Positions 1-10,765 of a stretch of 64,000 nt of DNA are shown piece by piece. A model generated the notes under the pieces. It ran no database searches and was not told the origin of the DNA. It saw only the letters and a list, made by a program, of their open reading frames with translations. Origin of the DNA: Athripsodes cinereus (lineage: Eukaryota; Arthropoda; Insecta; Trichoptera; Leptoceridae); the NCBI GenBank assembly GCA_947579605.1, contig OX388307.1:11447237-11511236 (forward strand), written 5' to 3'. A program made the translations under genes and the position numbers. The first letter of the stretch is position 1. Each line of letters starts with the position of its first letter.

Positions 1-1
1 A

Positions 2-679
2 AATAAAGACAAAACAAAATGTATAGTCGTTGGAAGGGATGAAGCGACTGCGAACAATGCCTTAAATGGAGTGAGCATCAAACAAGTAAAAGAGTTCGTG
101 TACTTGGGCAGTAGAATAAACCAGGATGGACGCTCCAAATCAGAAATTGTGAGCAGAATAAACCAGGCAAGAATTGCCTTTAACAAAAAATCGAAAATAT
201 TGGAATCCCCTAATATTGATTTAAGCGTGAGGAAGAATCTCACTAAAGCCTTTGTGTGGAGCATTTTGCTATATGGATGCGAGACGTGGACCATCAGCAA
301 GAGTGAAAGCGGACGGTTAGCAGCATTTGAAATGTGGTGCTATAGACGCATGCTGAAGATTCATTGGTCGGAACACGTCGAAAACGAAGAAGTGTTAACC
401 AGGGTTGGCGAAAAAAGGCAACTCCTCAAAAGAATCTGCCATCAACGAGCTAACTGGATTGGCCACAACATCAGGCACCCAGGACTGTTCATCGCAATCG
501 CAGAGGGTAGGACCGAAGGCACAAATGGCAGAGGCCGACCGAGAGACAGAAAAGATATGGACCAACTGAAGAGGGACATGAGCTGTGGCTCATACATGGA
601 GTTGAAGAAACTGGCTGAGAATAGGGAGGAGTGGAGAAGAAAGTCCAAACTCGTTGCAGACCAATCCAATGGATTGTAG
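2..679 (+). pseudogene. RTE-like non-LTR retrotransposon, reverse transcriptase C-terminus (partial)
   Basis: The frame is open from the first codon of the window, so the 5' part lies outside it. The translation starts with an N-K-D-K-T-K stretch, then YLGS (residues ~37-40), LLYGCETWT, FEMWCYRRMLKIHW, WIGH and a GRGRPRDR segment before a tail rich in W and R. This order (YLG, YG-ETW, RRML-I-W, IGH-RH, RGRP) is the region after the polymerase palm in RTE-type endonuclease-reverse transcriptases. The catalytic FADD motif would be upstream of the window. The stop codon at 677-679 lies inside a 14-bp sequence that recurs at 1702-1715, which marks an insertion by an R1-like element. A more decayed copy of the same family lies at 56860-57340 on the other strand. 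Confidence 0.85.
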
Positions 680-688
680 CTCATTATG
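675..688. repeat. Target-site duplication, left copy
   Basis: TGTAGCTCATTATG occurs here and again, unchanged, at 1702-1715, flanking the R1-like sequence. The left copy overlaps the stop codon of the RTE frame. A 14-bp perfect repeat at both ends of a 5'-truncated retroelement is the expected mark of target-primed insertion. Confidence 0.85.
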
Positions 689-1701
689 GAATTAGTAGGG
701 CCTTCAGCCAAATCAGAGAAAGAACCTTGGATGTGTGGCAGGAAAGATGGGACCGGGGGAGAACCGCTAGACTTGTCTACGATTTTCTTCCGGAAGTAAG
801 AGAGAGGATTAAAAGGCGCTTCCTGTCCTTCAATCACTTTGCCGTGCAGTTGGTGACGGGACACGGGGAGTTTAAAGCCAAGCTCTTTGAGTTAGGGCTG
901 ACGGACGACCCGTGGTGTGTTTGTGGGACGGGAGCTCAGTTTGCGGGGCATATCCTGTGGGAGTGCCCAATGATGACGGATGCGAGGGATGTAATGATTG
1001 ATAGTCTGAGTGATGATACTCCGAGACCCGTTTGGTCTGGGGAATTAATGATTAGTCCGAGAAATTTCAGGGCCTTCTTGGAATTTACGGATGTCTGGGT
1101 ATCTCGGTGGGACCTTCTGCGTGAGCCGGGCTTACCCCCGGCTTACCTGGATGAGCTTGATGGTTGATTTTGCCTTGTGTGATCGTGGCTGTCGCGAGCG
1201 AACTCGTTTCTTCGTCTTTTGTGCTGTCCTGTCTCCCTTGGTGGAGAGTCTTAGGTCTGGGAGGGATGTCCCTTGGGGAGGGAAGCGTGTCTGTGAAGAC
1301 TCCAGTATCAGCGACCCTCGGGTTCACCGGCATGAATACCTAAAGAAGTTTCCGGACACCTCAACTCGGCTCTCTGCTCATTTTTTATTTCTTTTAATTT
1401 TTATTTCTATTATTTTGTTTTGAGTATTGATTTGTTATCTAGGTTAAGGAAATGCCTTTATAAATATATTGTTAGTTTTTTTTTAAATAAATTATGAATG
1501 TATTTGCTTCTCTCGGCTAGAGGGACATCGAAGGAGTGTAGTCAAAAGATTCCACACACGGGGTTGTTTTTGGCCGGCCAGCCCCTCAGGCTGCCCACTA
1601 TGGCGCCTCCGGTGTGGACAAACTTTGTGCAGTGTAGAATTCGGATAAATGGAAGTCCCCAGACTTCTGCGCTATCCGGGTGGTCGGTGGGTCTCCTTCA
1701 A
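689..1701 (+). mobile_element. 5'-truncated R1-like non-LTR retrotransposon
   Basis: This insertion of about 1 kb sits between 14-bp direct repeats at the 3' end of the RTE element. It holds the last ~160 codons of an R1/I-group polyprotein and a ~530-bp 3' untranslated region. It is GC-richer than the surrounding DNA. Its last ~180 bp match the insertion at 25304-25504 (shared landmarks: GTGTAG, AAAAGATTCC, CTGCCCA, GGATAAAT, ATCCGGGT, GGTGGGTCTC, TTCAATGT), so this tail belongs to a repeated family. There is no clear poly(A) tail. Truncation at the 5' end is typical for this class. Confidence 0.8.
691..1167 (+). pseudogene. R1-like polyprotein C-terminal fragment with CCHC-type zinc motif
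   Basis: The reading frame inside the insertion runs from the junction to a stop at 1165-1167. It contains a WQERWD segment, then QLVTGHGEF, then a C-x-C-G-x8-H-x4-C array (CVCG...H...C). That succession (W-x4-W-D, LTGHG, zinc knuckle) is the end of the ORF2 protein in R1 and related non-LTR elements, where it follows the reverse transcriptase domain. The endonuclease and polymerase domains are missing because of 5' truncation. The open frame on the track begins within the RTE sequence (631), but codons before the junction are not native to this protein. Confidence 0.75.
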
Positions 1702-1715
1702 TGTAGCTCATTATG
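1702..1715. repeat. Target-site duplication, right copy
   Basis: This is an identical copy of TGTAGCTCATTATG at 675-688. After it the RTE 3' sequence resumes (TATACAGTATAATC...). Confidence 0.85.
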
Positions 1716-2311
1716 TATACAGTATAATCAATTTTATTCTTTCCTTTAAATGTTTGCTGAAAGATGTTGCACTCTCAACAACTACGCCATTTAATAGAAC
1801 ATTTTAAGGATTGTCTTTAATTATGTTTATATTGTATTGTTATTTGTTCTGCTTATAAAGATTTATTATTACTACTAATGTTTATATAACATTTATATTG
1901 AAGTAATCATTCGTTCGAAAGGAAATGGGGCCTACTAATATGTACAAATATTAATCAAGGAGTATACTTGTCCCCTTGTTAAGTATTTACTTGCCTTGTT
2001 CCAACCACACAATATGGTCTCGTTGGCAGGTGGTTTTTTAGGTGCAAATATTATATTAAGTGTGTGTAAAGCAAATAATGTATTATAATAATATAAAAAG
2101 TCTATACTGTGCTTTATGAAGCGTTAATACGCGTGCTTCGAGAGGAAGTATTTATTTTTCATAAAAGAACCGGAATCACGTAGGGAAGATCGGGGTAAAT
2201 ACGGACAATTTCAGAAAATCTTTTACATTTTTATCAGTTATAAATTGTAGAGGGAAAGCTCTCAATCCTAACATGCTAGCAGTTAATAATTATATGTAAT
2301 AATTATTATTT
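1716..2311. other. AT-rich non-coding stretch
   Basis: The first part is probably the rest of the RTE 3' untranslated region (it follows the right target duplication directly). Beyond about 1850 I see no coding signal or recognisable repeat. Confidence 0.4.
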
Positions 2312-2525
2312 GGACATGTTGAGTGAATGCACGATGAAAGCATGATTAAGTGGATGTATTTATCTGAAAGAAGGGGTATGAGGAAGCGCGGACGTCCAAT
2401 AATTACGTAGCTTGATCACGTAGATTAAATTTTTAAGGATGGCCACGTGTTGAGTATGAGATATCGGCGTGCATGTATGAGAAACTGGATGAATGTATGG
2501 ATGGATGAATGTGGTTTTAATTACA
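2312..2525 (+). pseudogene. Decayed RTE-like reverse transcriptase C-terminus
   Basis: Read in one frame this gives GHVE-stop-MHDE, then MIKWMYLSERRGMRKRGRP, then LDHVD and a segment ending GHVLSMRYRRACMRNW. GHV-RM, RGRP-x-W-LD and the GHV-SM-x-RRACM tail are typical of the end of insect RTE-type reverse transcriptases. At least three in-frame stops (after GHVE, after IIT, after HVD) show it is dead. It differs clearly from the RTE copy at 2-679, so it is a different family. Confidence 0.6.
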
Positions 2526-3304
2526 AGCTCTGAATCAACTAATTTTGATAAACAGTGGTGTATACCTAAAATACCTATTCCTAAGAGATGTTATATGTTT
2601 TTTTAATTTATTTATTTAAAAAAAATGGGAAATATACAAATAGAATTTTACACAATATAATATACTTAATAAAGATTCAACATAAATATTGTTAGTACTT
2701 AATCAGCCCATCTTTGATTTCATGGTCCTTTTTAACTACCAGTACAGTTATTGTATTATAATATATATTCTATAGATTATAATTATTATGAATTCATAGA
2801 TTATTTACTAACAGTAAAAATAAGTAGTTTATTATATTAAATATGTGTCAATGTGTTAACTGATAAACACATCCCCGTATTACTCTCTCTTTCTCTGTGT
2901 AAGGGATGCAATATACGCAGAGGTAGATTACAATATATTTTTATCAACATTTTACCTGGAGTGGATGGTTTATTATTTATTTTATATTACATAGTCTGGC
3001 TAGAGTGTGTCGGCTTTGGATCACATCCGCCGGACAAACAATACCCAGCTTCAGTTCCTTACTTTTTCATCATCTCCGGAAGTCGTCTGGTGGGTACCTA
3101 CCGCTCGCCTTCCTCTACAATATTGTTTACAAAAGAGCGAACGTGTCTGTATTTTATATAAGTATTATTATATTGTGTTAGTTCAAATACAAAATAATAA
3201 TACCCGTTATGATAAAACATTAAAAAGATACACGGATTTGGTAGATTATTCTAAAAATTAATAAAATATCAACCACGGAGAGCCCGGAAATTAATAGATC
3301 TCCA
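2526..3304. other. AT-rich stretch with a less AT-rich patch near 3000-3130
   Basis: Two overlapping short frames (2853-3161 and 3007-3261) cross a more GC-rich patch, but neither matches a family I know and both end in low-complexity sequence. No gene is called. Confidence 0.3.
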
Positions 3305-3307
3305 CTT

Positions 3308-3472
3308 AAGTTTTCGAGTGTCCTGCAAAAGACAGTTGTTCGAAAAATGCCCATACTGAATGTCTTAATTTTTTATTGGCACAAAAAGGATAACTTAAAT
3401 GTTAATTACATTTGATTAGTCTGCTGGTTATCTCACTTATGGGATATGGCGTCATGGTATACCTAGTAGTAA
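3308..3472 (+). repeat. ~210-bp dispersed repeat, copy A
   Basis: Member of a six-copy family in this window. Landmarks in order are AAGTTTTCGAGTGTCCTG, GTTCGAAAAA, CTGAATGTCTTAAT, TTGGCACA, GTCTGCTGG and GATATGGCGTCATGGTATA. It lacks part of the middle compared with copy E at 26301-26511. It ends at CTAGTAGT, followed by an A-rich stretch. It has no coding capacity. Confidence 0.65.
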
Positions 3473-3506
3473 AAGAAATAAATAAAATATCATCATACCA
3501 TTCTTC

Positions 3507-3947
3507 TTGTTCAATGCGTGCATCATCCCAATCCTTCTATATGACTGTGAGTATTGGCACTTAACCAAGGCTCAAGAGCGGAAGATACTAAGCTTTGAAA
3601 ACAAGTGTCTTAGAAGGATTTTGGATGTCAGATGGTATGAACATGTTACAAATGATGCTGTGCGCCGGCGCACCCAGCAGAGACCTGTAATCTCCGTAAT
3701 ACAAGAGAGACGATGGTCCTGGCTGGGACATGTTTTGAGAATGCCCAATGATAGTTGGCCAAAAAGAGCACTGTTCTTCCGTCCGCAAGGGTCCCGTTGG
3801 CCCGGGCGTCTCTCTTTCACAATACACCGTTCCTATGACAACATCAGAGCGCAGGGAATGTCGTGGAAAGAGGTGACGCAATTGGCGCAGAGACGCTCTG
3901 GATGGAGGAGGCTGGTTTCTGCCCTGTGCTCCCGAGAGGAGCGTTGA
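3507..3947 (+). pseudogene. Non-LTR reverse transcriptase C-terminal fragment
   Basis: This 146-residue open frame has PILLYDCEYWHLTKAQERKI, CLRRILDVRW, WLGHVLRMPND and a tail ending VSALCSREE. The ILLYG-E-W, LRRIL-IRW, WLGHVLRM, A-R-GWR, ALCS order marks the C-terminal third of an endonuclease-reverse transcriptase of the non-LTR group. It is distinct from both RTE copies upstream. The frame starts without any polymerase core, so it is a 5'-truncated copy. It ends in a short GAT microsatellite (3951-3962), which is a common tail for such elements. Confidence 0.7.
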
Positions 3948-4302
3948 GGGCGATGATGATGATTCTTCTGTAATGTTAGGTAGATATAAGACACTTAACA
4001 TTTTGGTTCATGGATGAGAAAGTCACTCACCTTTAATTTTTCATATGTCACAGAGATAATCAACTCTATCTTCACTGCATCAGTTTCCCCTCTGGTTACC
4101 ATGCTGGTGGAAGAAATCTTCAATCAATTCATTTCTCTCAATATTAAAATTCATTTCAATTTATTGTAAAATTAATATTGTTACCATCTTAGTGGATTTT
4201 TCTCAGTGATTTTCTTAATGAAAAGAAGAATTTAGAAATTGGACCATTAAAAGAAATCATGCCCACTTATATGCATTTTTTACAAATATGCATACACAAT
4301 TT

Positions 4303-4342
4303 GTAATCAATGTACAGTAAAGAATGAATAAATAAATAAACA
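4303..4342 (+). repeat. Retroelement tail repeat REP-A, short copy
   Basis: AATCAATGTACAGTAAAGAATG followed by (AATA)n is the sense-strand form of a tail found inverted at 6151-6290, 10661-10765 and 59080-59225. Confidence 0.45.
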
Positions 4343-4696
4343 GACAATCTAATATATCTAACAAACCGTTTTATTAATTTTTATAATCATGCCAAACTAA
4401 TAAAATTATTTCTAAAAACGCACCGAATGAATTACTTCACAGATGTTTGCTTTTGTTCCTTCAAGTGCTTTTATTAAAACACGATTTTGATTAAGTACAA
4501 AGGGTAAAAATAATGAATTGAATTAGAAAATTACGTGTTTCGTATACTTGACAACCCTTTTGTGTCATAATACATTTTTATTTCATTTAATTATTTGACA
4601 TTTCATTTTTTTACATTTCCTTTTCGTCAACAATATTTTAATTTGCCCTTTATATTGATTTTAATATAGGTACTACTTCAACTATTATACTATACA

Positions 4697-4852
4697 AGTA
4701 GGGTAGCCAACAGACTAGCTGCATGTAATTAATATGCAAGCTGTTCTCTCCGTGTCAAAAAAAATTATGATGGGTAGTAAACCACGTCGCTGAATGATGT
4801 GAAATGTCTTTATATTTTCGAACATCCGACTTTTACAGGACAAAACTTAGAA
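4697..4852 (-). repeat. ~210-bp dispersed repeat, copy B
   Basis: Read on the minus strand this gives CTTTTACAGGAC-type start landmarks (seen here as TTTTACAGGACAAAACTTA), the ATGTTCG motif, and GTCTGTTGGCTACCCTACTTGT at the other end. It is diverged and internally shortened relative to copy E. Confidence 0.5.
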
Positions 4853-5139
4853 AAAAGAGTTGGAAATCAATAAAATTCTATTCCGGGGAACTACACTAGA
4901 TAGTTGGTATTTGGAATAATAATAAAATAAAAATATGATCTGCTATTGCAAACACCTTTCGTTTTGTTATGAAAGGGATGTTTTGTATGAAAGTAATTGC
5001 AGGATATGTAGGTGGGATTCACGTGTTATCAAAGTATCAGCTTTCGTACAAATATATTTTAAAATATGATTGATCTATTTCTATTGTTAATTGAAATATG
5101 ATTAATTCACAATTGTTCCAAATGATGAGTCCACGCGTT

Positions 5140-5276
5140 CAGAAATTTCAAACACAACTACGCATGTACGTTGAAATGGCGGTTGTTTTTAGAAATCAAA
5201 GAGAAAATTTGTAATATTGTACTTAACAAATCATCCAAATTATAATAATGAATACTACTCTGGGAGAAAAGCTGGT
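5140..5276 (+). other. Candidate first exon
   Basis: A less AT-rich segment contains an ATG (5249) with 11 codons (MNTTLGEKLVS) before a consensus-like donor, CACA|GTAAGTC at 5277. Outgoing phase from this ATG is 2. That phase joins in frame to the candidate exon at 16217 but not to the one at 9434, where it would read a stop. Support is limited to splice-site quality and phase. The left limit is arbitrary. It could equally be chance. Confidence 0.25.
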
Positions 5277-6150
5277 TTCACAGTAAGTCAATAATTAATA
5301 CACCTTTTATTTATAACACGTCTTTTTTTTAATTTTATTTCCACAATATCAAATTCAACAACTACGAAAATGTACCTATATTTGTATTGAAACATAACTT
5401 TATCTCCTTACTCCACATATAAGCGTACCTGATTCAAAGCTATAAATATAAATATTAACAAACAGTTGGAGAAGTGATGTTTTAAAGTTATTAACTGAAA
5501 TATCATCACTTAAAATAATTATAGGTAACAATTCGAAATACTTTTAACATTCTAATATAGAAATAGGTACCTACATAATAATTTTGCCAAGGTATCGGGT
5601 TACCAGCGAATGGGCAGATGTTAGTTTATTATTATAGAATAGTAGGCAGATCACAATGTCTACACAATAATGTTTGTGATGCTAAAAGGTGGAATCTGGA
5701 AGTAGCGCATATTATAAATATAATATGTATGTGCCTTATTGGAGAGTAGCTACCTTCCTTAATTTATATGAGTGATAGAGACGCCCAAAACTGCTTCCAA
5801 AAAACATCGGGTTCCTTAGTGGGGTATTCAACTCACGAACCCGCAATATAATTTATTATAATAAAAAAAAATGTGTGATCTTACTTAGGCTAAATATTTC
5901 TGTTCTGTTGAGAATATTCATTATAATTGTTACATTAAGTGATAATATGTAAGGAGCAGATTGTCAATAAATGTTTTGAATGTTGATCAATGTCCGTCTC
6001 CTTCCATATAAGGATACTATTTTATGTAACTCCTAGTATTTAAAATTTAAGTGAATATTTTAAAATAGGTCAAAAGCGATATATTATTTCAATGCAGCGA
6101 ACTGAAGATATTTTGTTGATTTTTAAAATAAATATTTTTTTAATCTACAT

Positions 6151-6290
6151 AATTATTTATTTATTTATTTAATTCTTCACTGTACATTGGTTACAATGTT
6201 ACGAAATAAAACATTACTTATCATAAAAATAACAGTTATACAATTCAATGTACGAAGGGCGAGTTTATCGCTAAAATGTCTTCCAACTGC
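6151..6290 (-). repeat. Retroelement tail repeat REP-A
   Basis: A (TTTA)n run is followed by AATTCTTCACTGTACATTGG and, ~70 bp later, CAATGTACGAAGGGCGAGTT and TATCGCTAAAATGTCTTCCAAC. The same sequence of landmarks occurs at 59080-59225, and its second half occurs at 36145-36235. On the minus strand the element ends in (AAAT)n, as expected of a non-LTR retrotransposon 3' tail. Confidence 0.55.
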
Positions 6291-8380
6291 ATTACAACGC
6301 GAGCATAAGGTATAAATTTATATAACCCATAAATATTGTCCATTTGTCATGTCTACACTTACCGGAATAACGGTGGGAACCGAGGCAAGAGGCAATTGAA
6401 AAAACGTACATTAGAAAGAAGAGATATTAGATTTTGATTGCCGGATTTTTGTTTTTTTTCTGATTTTAATGTTTTGTGTTAAAACAAGAGGTAAATTATG
6501 TGCTTTATAGAAGACAAATTCATTTGAAGATCTTCTAGCCCCTAATACCAGCTCTATGGTGCTGCCTGGGGCCAGATTTTTGTTGTTTTTGTATATTTTC
6601 ATTTTTGTGTTTAATAATTGAATTGTAACTTAAAATATAAAATAAAAAAAATAAAAAAATAAATAAGTTATCATAAATCATAACCCAACCTGTCACTCTT
6701 TTTTCTCTCTGTCCACATACGAAAGAAAAGAGAAAGAAAATAATAATTTTGCTCAGTGTGAACGCACCTGTTAACGTGTATGGAAATAAAATAAAATAAA
6801 TAAATAGTGAAAACTATCTGTGCATAAATTCAAGTTGAGATATGACGTATTTGATATTTTTATGATTATGTTATATTATTGAGATGCTTTCGTTCCAATC
6901 TTGAGCACCCCTGTCTCAGGATATAGGATCCCTTGACATAATTGTTAAGCTGCCGAACACAACTGGCACACGACTACCACTTGTTTTCAACAGGGTTGAC
7001 ACCGATTTTTTACTAAGTTTATATAGATAAGTATATATTTACTCACTTTTTATGTATAGCACTATTATAATGTAATTACTTATCACTTATAAATACACAA
7101 ATTTATCAATATGAAAGTGATATTTAGAGATACATAGCATTGAAGTTACTTAAATTAGTGGGGTTAAACCTACACATACTTAAGATCCTAACTATCTACA
7201 AAATATATTTTAACAGATCTAATGTGATGTAGATATAATTTTTAGAAAAATAAAATGTTGAACGAAACACGAAAAGGAACAAAAATAGTCAAACACTTAA
7301 AATTAAGTTGTAGAGAAAACAATATGTCAAATAAAATGTTTATTAACATGTAGGTATTTCTAATATTATTTTGGATGTATTTTGCATTCATATTTTGTTA
7401 TGTCAGCCCTGCATTTTGAAAGCTGTATGCACCTACTCATTTAGCATATATTCCGTTTATCAGGCAAGCGACACAAAAAATATTCAAATAGGGAACGACT
7501 TAGTTCCCGTACCATATTGCACTTATTAAAAAAAATACAAATAGGGATTATATTAAAATAATATCTTACTTCAGAAGGCTAAGAAAACCGAACAACTTCA
7601 ATCTTTATGTAAATGTGCAATAAGGTTATAATACTTTAAATAAAGCGGGGGAGATTCGTACGTTTAAATTTTTCATCTACATAGCAAGGTGCAAGGAAGT
7701 AAACCTTTTTTTTCTCTTTGCAAATATCGTTTAATAATATTTTTTTGAACTGCTCTCAAAAGCGCGTGTGTAATATCTACATCCATTTTAACATACTTTC
7801 CATTGTATTGTTTGGTCAAACACACGTTTAGTTTTTTTTATTCAATCATATGGCTTGACTTTTTGTTATATTTTAATATATTGTGCTTTACATTTTGCAC
7901 CTTGTGTTTAACTGTAACGTTTACTGTACATATTTATTATTTATTTGTTAAAGTATTTTTGATACGAAAGAAGGCAACTGTCACATATAATATGCAGAAT
8001 CACTATTTGCCTTTCACTATATGAAAATTTTATAGATAATTTTCTCATATTTATTATTGTTATTATAATTTTTTGTTGTTTACCGTTTCTTGCAGGTAAT
8101 ACTATTTAATTCGTATAAAGTGCACCTTGATATCAAACAAGAAGAAACCCACGTATAAAGTTTAAATTTAACCACATGATTGTATAGCCATTCAAATACA
8201 TTTATTGTTTTCTAACTCAGGAGCATTACATATTATAACAATAAATTCATCTAATAAAAATAAGATCAAAACTATTATAAATCGGTATCAGAAGTATTAA
8301 TGTAAAAGTACCTAATATAATAATTATTTTCTTATTAATATTTTCCAAAAATTGTTTTAAATTATTGAATTGCTTCTATG
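6291..8380. other. AT-rich non-coding stretch
   Basis: Only short low-complexity frames are present. A GC-richer spot at 6535-6590 and a (AAATA)n run at 6783-6808 may be relics of retroelement tails. Nothing else is recognised. Confidence 0.35.
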
Positions 8381-8813
8381 ATTTTTTTTTATCTGACACA
8401 TTCTATCTATTTATCTATCTGCGTTGACTACCTGTATACTATGGTTTATATGGTTACATTATTTCTGTTTTATATGATTTGAATTTTGTTATTATTGCCT
8501 TAGATTCATTATTCATTGATTTTGCTGAGTCCTTCTGAATTAATCATTTATTTTTAATGTTGTCATAATGTCTTTTTTATTGCTTCTATTTGATTTTATT
8601 ATACTAATTATATTTATTAAATTTTAATTATTGATCTATTTATATTATGTATATATTAATTTATTTATATTGTTTTCGATTATGCATTAATATTTTATGT
8701 CTTTCTGTCTTGTTTGAATTTACTTTTATGTGCTTTTTGTGTCTGTCATATATTATATTTTATACATGTAAAAGGCTAACGCCGTATGTTGGAATAAATA
8801 AATAAATAAATAA
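8381..8813 (+). repeat. Retroelement 3' region with REP-B tail
   Basis: A T-rich untranslated-like stretch ends in TGTAAAAGGCTAACGCCGTA, then TGTTGGAATAAATAAATAAA. The AAGGCT-A-GCCG core followed by (AAATA)n recurs at 46440-46500 on the same strand, and inverted at 30195-30260 and 63650-63730. This looks like the end of a Jockey/CR1-type element. The left limit is uncertain. Confidence 0.45.
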
Positions 8814-9433
8814 CAATAATAACTTTATTAGACTTTGAAATATATTTCTTTGATTCTTATTACTTGGATAAAAAAATGTATATATACATTACATCTTATG
8901 AATATTATAAAAGAATAAATAAAACATTTTTTATAATAAAGTACCTAATAAGGATATATCCTTAGGCAATTTTACTTCAGATATAGAACATCTTAACGAC
9001 AATAAGAATGAGTGATAATACATAATAATAACATGTAGTTATTTAGGGTTTTTGAAGAGCACTTACGTAACCATTAGAGCACATTATGTCCCTGTAATCC
9101 AATTTCCTTATTGTTATAACATCACATCGAATACCATTTGGTAGCCGAGATCAAAAGAGCAGTATTTATGTGATCGATATAAATTAATAACACATCGATG
9201 ATTCTCAGTTAATTCACATATTATAAGAAAATAATAATATTATTTCTAACACAATGTCATCTTACAATAAATAATTCAATAGACGAAGAAATCTTGAAGA
9301 ATTTATCGAAAGAAAAATACACAATATATATTAACAAACATATACCTACATGTATATATTAACGCAACACTTAGGTAGGTATGTATTTTTACAAAATCAT
9401 TTTGTAATAAGTTTTACTTTTGTATTGTTTCAG

Positions 9434-9503
9434 GTATGATATTACATTCACATTTACATTCTATTGAAAAACAAGTCGACAAGTTATTCAGTGAGATATT
9501 AAG
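9434..9503 (+). other. Candidate internal exon (70 bp)
   Basis: A pyrimidine-rich acceptor (TTGTATTGTTTCAG, ending 9433) and a perfect donor (AAG|GTAAGT at 9504) bound 70 bp. One frame is open throughout and translates, from an ATG at 9436, to MILHSHLHSIEKQVDKLFSE followed by ILR, a plausible amphipathic helix. Incoming phase is 1 and outgoing phase 2. The outgoing phase matches the candidate exon at 16217. I do not recognise the family. Confidence 0.35.
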
Positions 9504-10127
9504 GTAAGTATGGAGGAAAATATCAATGCAAGAACATGTGCATAAATTTAATATCTTTCCAAATTATTTAAACGTGTTGAAAGTCAATACATCACTAATT
9601 ATACCTATATAATTTATTACCACAAGCTTGTGACTTTAGACACACAACTATGCATAAAACACCTGATGTCCTTAAGTGAATTAAGATTTTAGTTAAGCAT
9701 CTATACACGAATTGTATCCACTCAAAGACCATTAAAAAAATATTATCATCCCGCTATGCACGTGTCGTTCTTGCCATCGCCACGGGCCACCTTTAATAGT
9801 TTAATGGTTTAATGTTTTTTGCACGAAATTTCAGTGGCTTTATTAACACTGAGCCAGCGTACCTTATGGGGTCGTTTGCCAACTGTGCATTATGCACAAT
9901 ATGTTTCATCCATTCTATAGGTTTCCATAAACTATCGTATTCGCAACATTAGAGAATCACGCATCAATGTACAGTTAAGTTAACAATTTAGTTACATTAA
10001 AGAAAGTCAATTTTGTAGTTAATCTTCATTCATATTTCAATGCATCGTCACTCAACATTGGGTGAATTGTGTAAAGAACAATAAATACACTACAATGTTT
10101 TAGAACATTCCTACCAACATTTTTTAG

Positions 10128-10595
10128 TTATTATTATTATTATTATTATTATTTGGATGATTTGTAAAGCGCCGTTTTGTGAAAAAAAAAAAAAAAATCC
10201 ACCTCAAAGGCGCTCTTTACTAACTAAGGTTGTGCTTGGATTATTCCGTGAGATTTCTTGAATAGATAAGTCTTCAGTTGGTTCTTGAAACGAGATATGT
10301 CCTGCGTTTCTCTGATCATTTGTGGAAGCCTGTTCCAGACTACAGGTGCCGATATTGCAAAAGCACGCTCCACGTACACTGGTTTCGATACAGTACTGGT
10401 CACCTCCAATTTAGTTGTAATATCTTGACAAGACCTAAGTGTTGTCTGTCTATGACTTAACGCCTGTCTACCACAGTTCCATGATATATTCTGGGGCCAT
10501 AGCATGAAGTGCCTTAAATACTGTCAAACACACTTTAAATTCAACTCTCTCCGGACATCTGAGCCAGTGAAGAGATTGGTTCAAACTAAAGAGGT
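10128..10595 (-). pseudogene. CR1/L2-like non-LTR retrotransposon 3' end
   Basis: On the minus strand the frame from about 10590 reads SLHWLRCPERVEFKVCLTVF, KALHAMAPEYI, and after a frame slip RAFAISAPVVWNRLPQMIRE and RFKNQLKTYLFKK. The order HWLP-ER, FK-LHG-AP-YL, AAP-LWN-LP-IR, FK-LKT-LF is the typical C-terminus of CR1/L2/RTEX-type reverse transcriptases. The coding part is followed by a GCGCCTTTGAGGTGGA segment, an A/T run, GGCGCTTTACAAATC and (ATT)n at 10129-10153, which is the usual 3' tail of this group. It is dead because of at least one frameshift and lacks all upstream domains. Confidence 0.7.
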
Positions 10596-10660
10596 TTCCT
10601 TTCTTTTATAATAATAGGTTGCGTTTAATAGTGGTGGAAAGTTATACCTAAATAAAATGT

Positions 10661-10765
10661 ACCTATTTTTTTATTTATTCATTCTTTACTGTACATTGAT
10701 AAAAAACAATTACATAAAAGGTATACATTCAATTACATAAAAGGTATACATTCAATACAACAACC
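10661..10765 (-). repeat. Retroelement tail repeat REP-A with internal duplication
   Basis: TTTATTTATTCATTCTTTAC and TGTACATTGATAAAAAACAA match the REP-A tail. A ~23-bp unit containing ACATAAAAGGTATACATTCA is present twice in tandem at about 10712-10758. Confidence 0.5.

Noticed and set aside
442..864. Minus-strand 140-codon open frame
   Set aside because: It is antisense to both the RTE and R1-like coding sequences and spans their insertion junction, so it cannot be a native gene.
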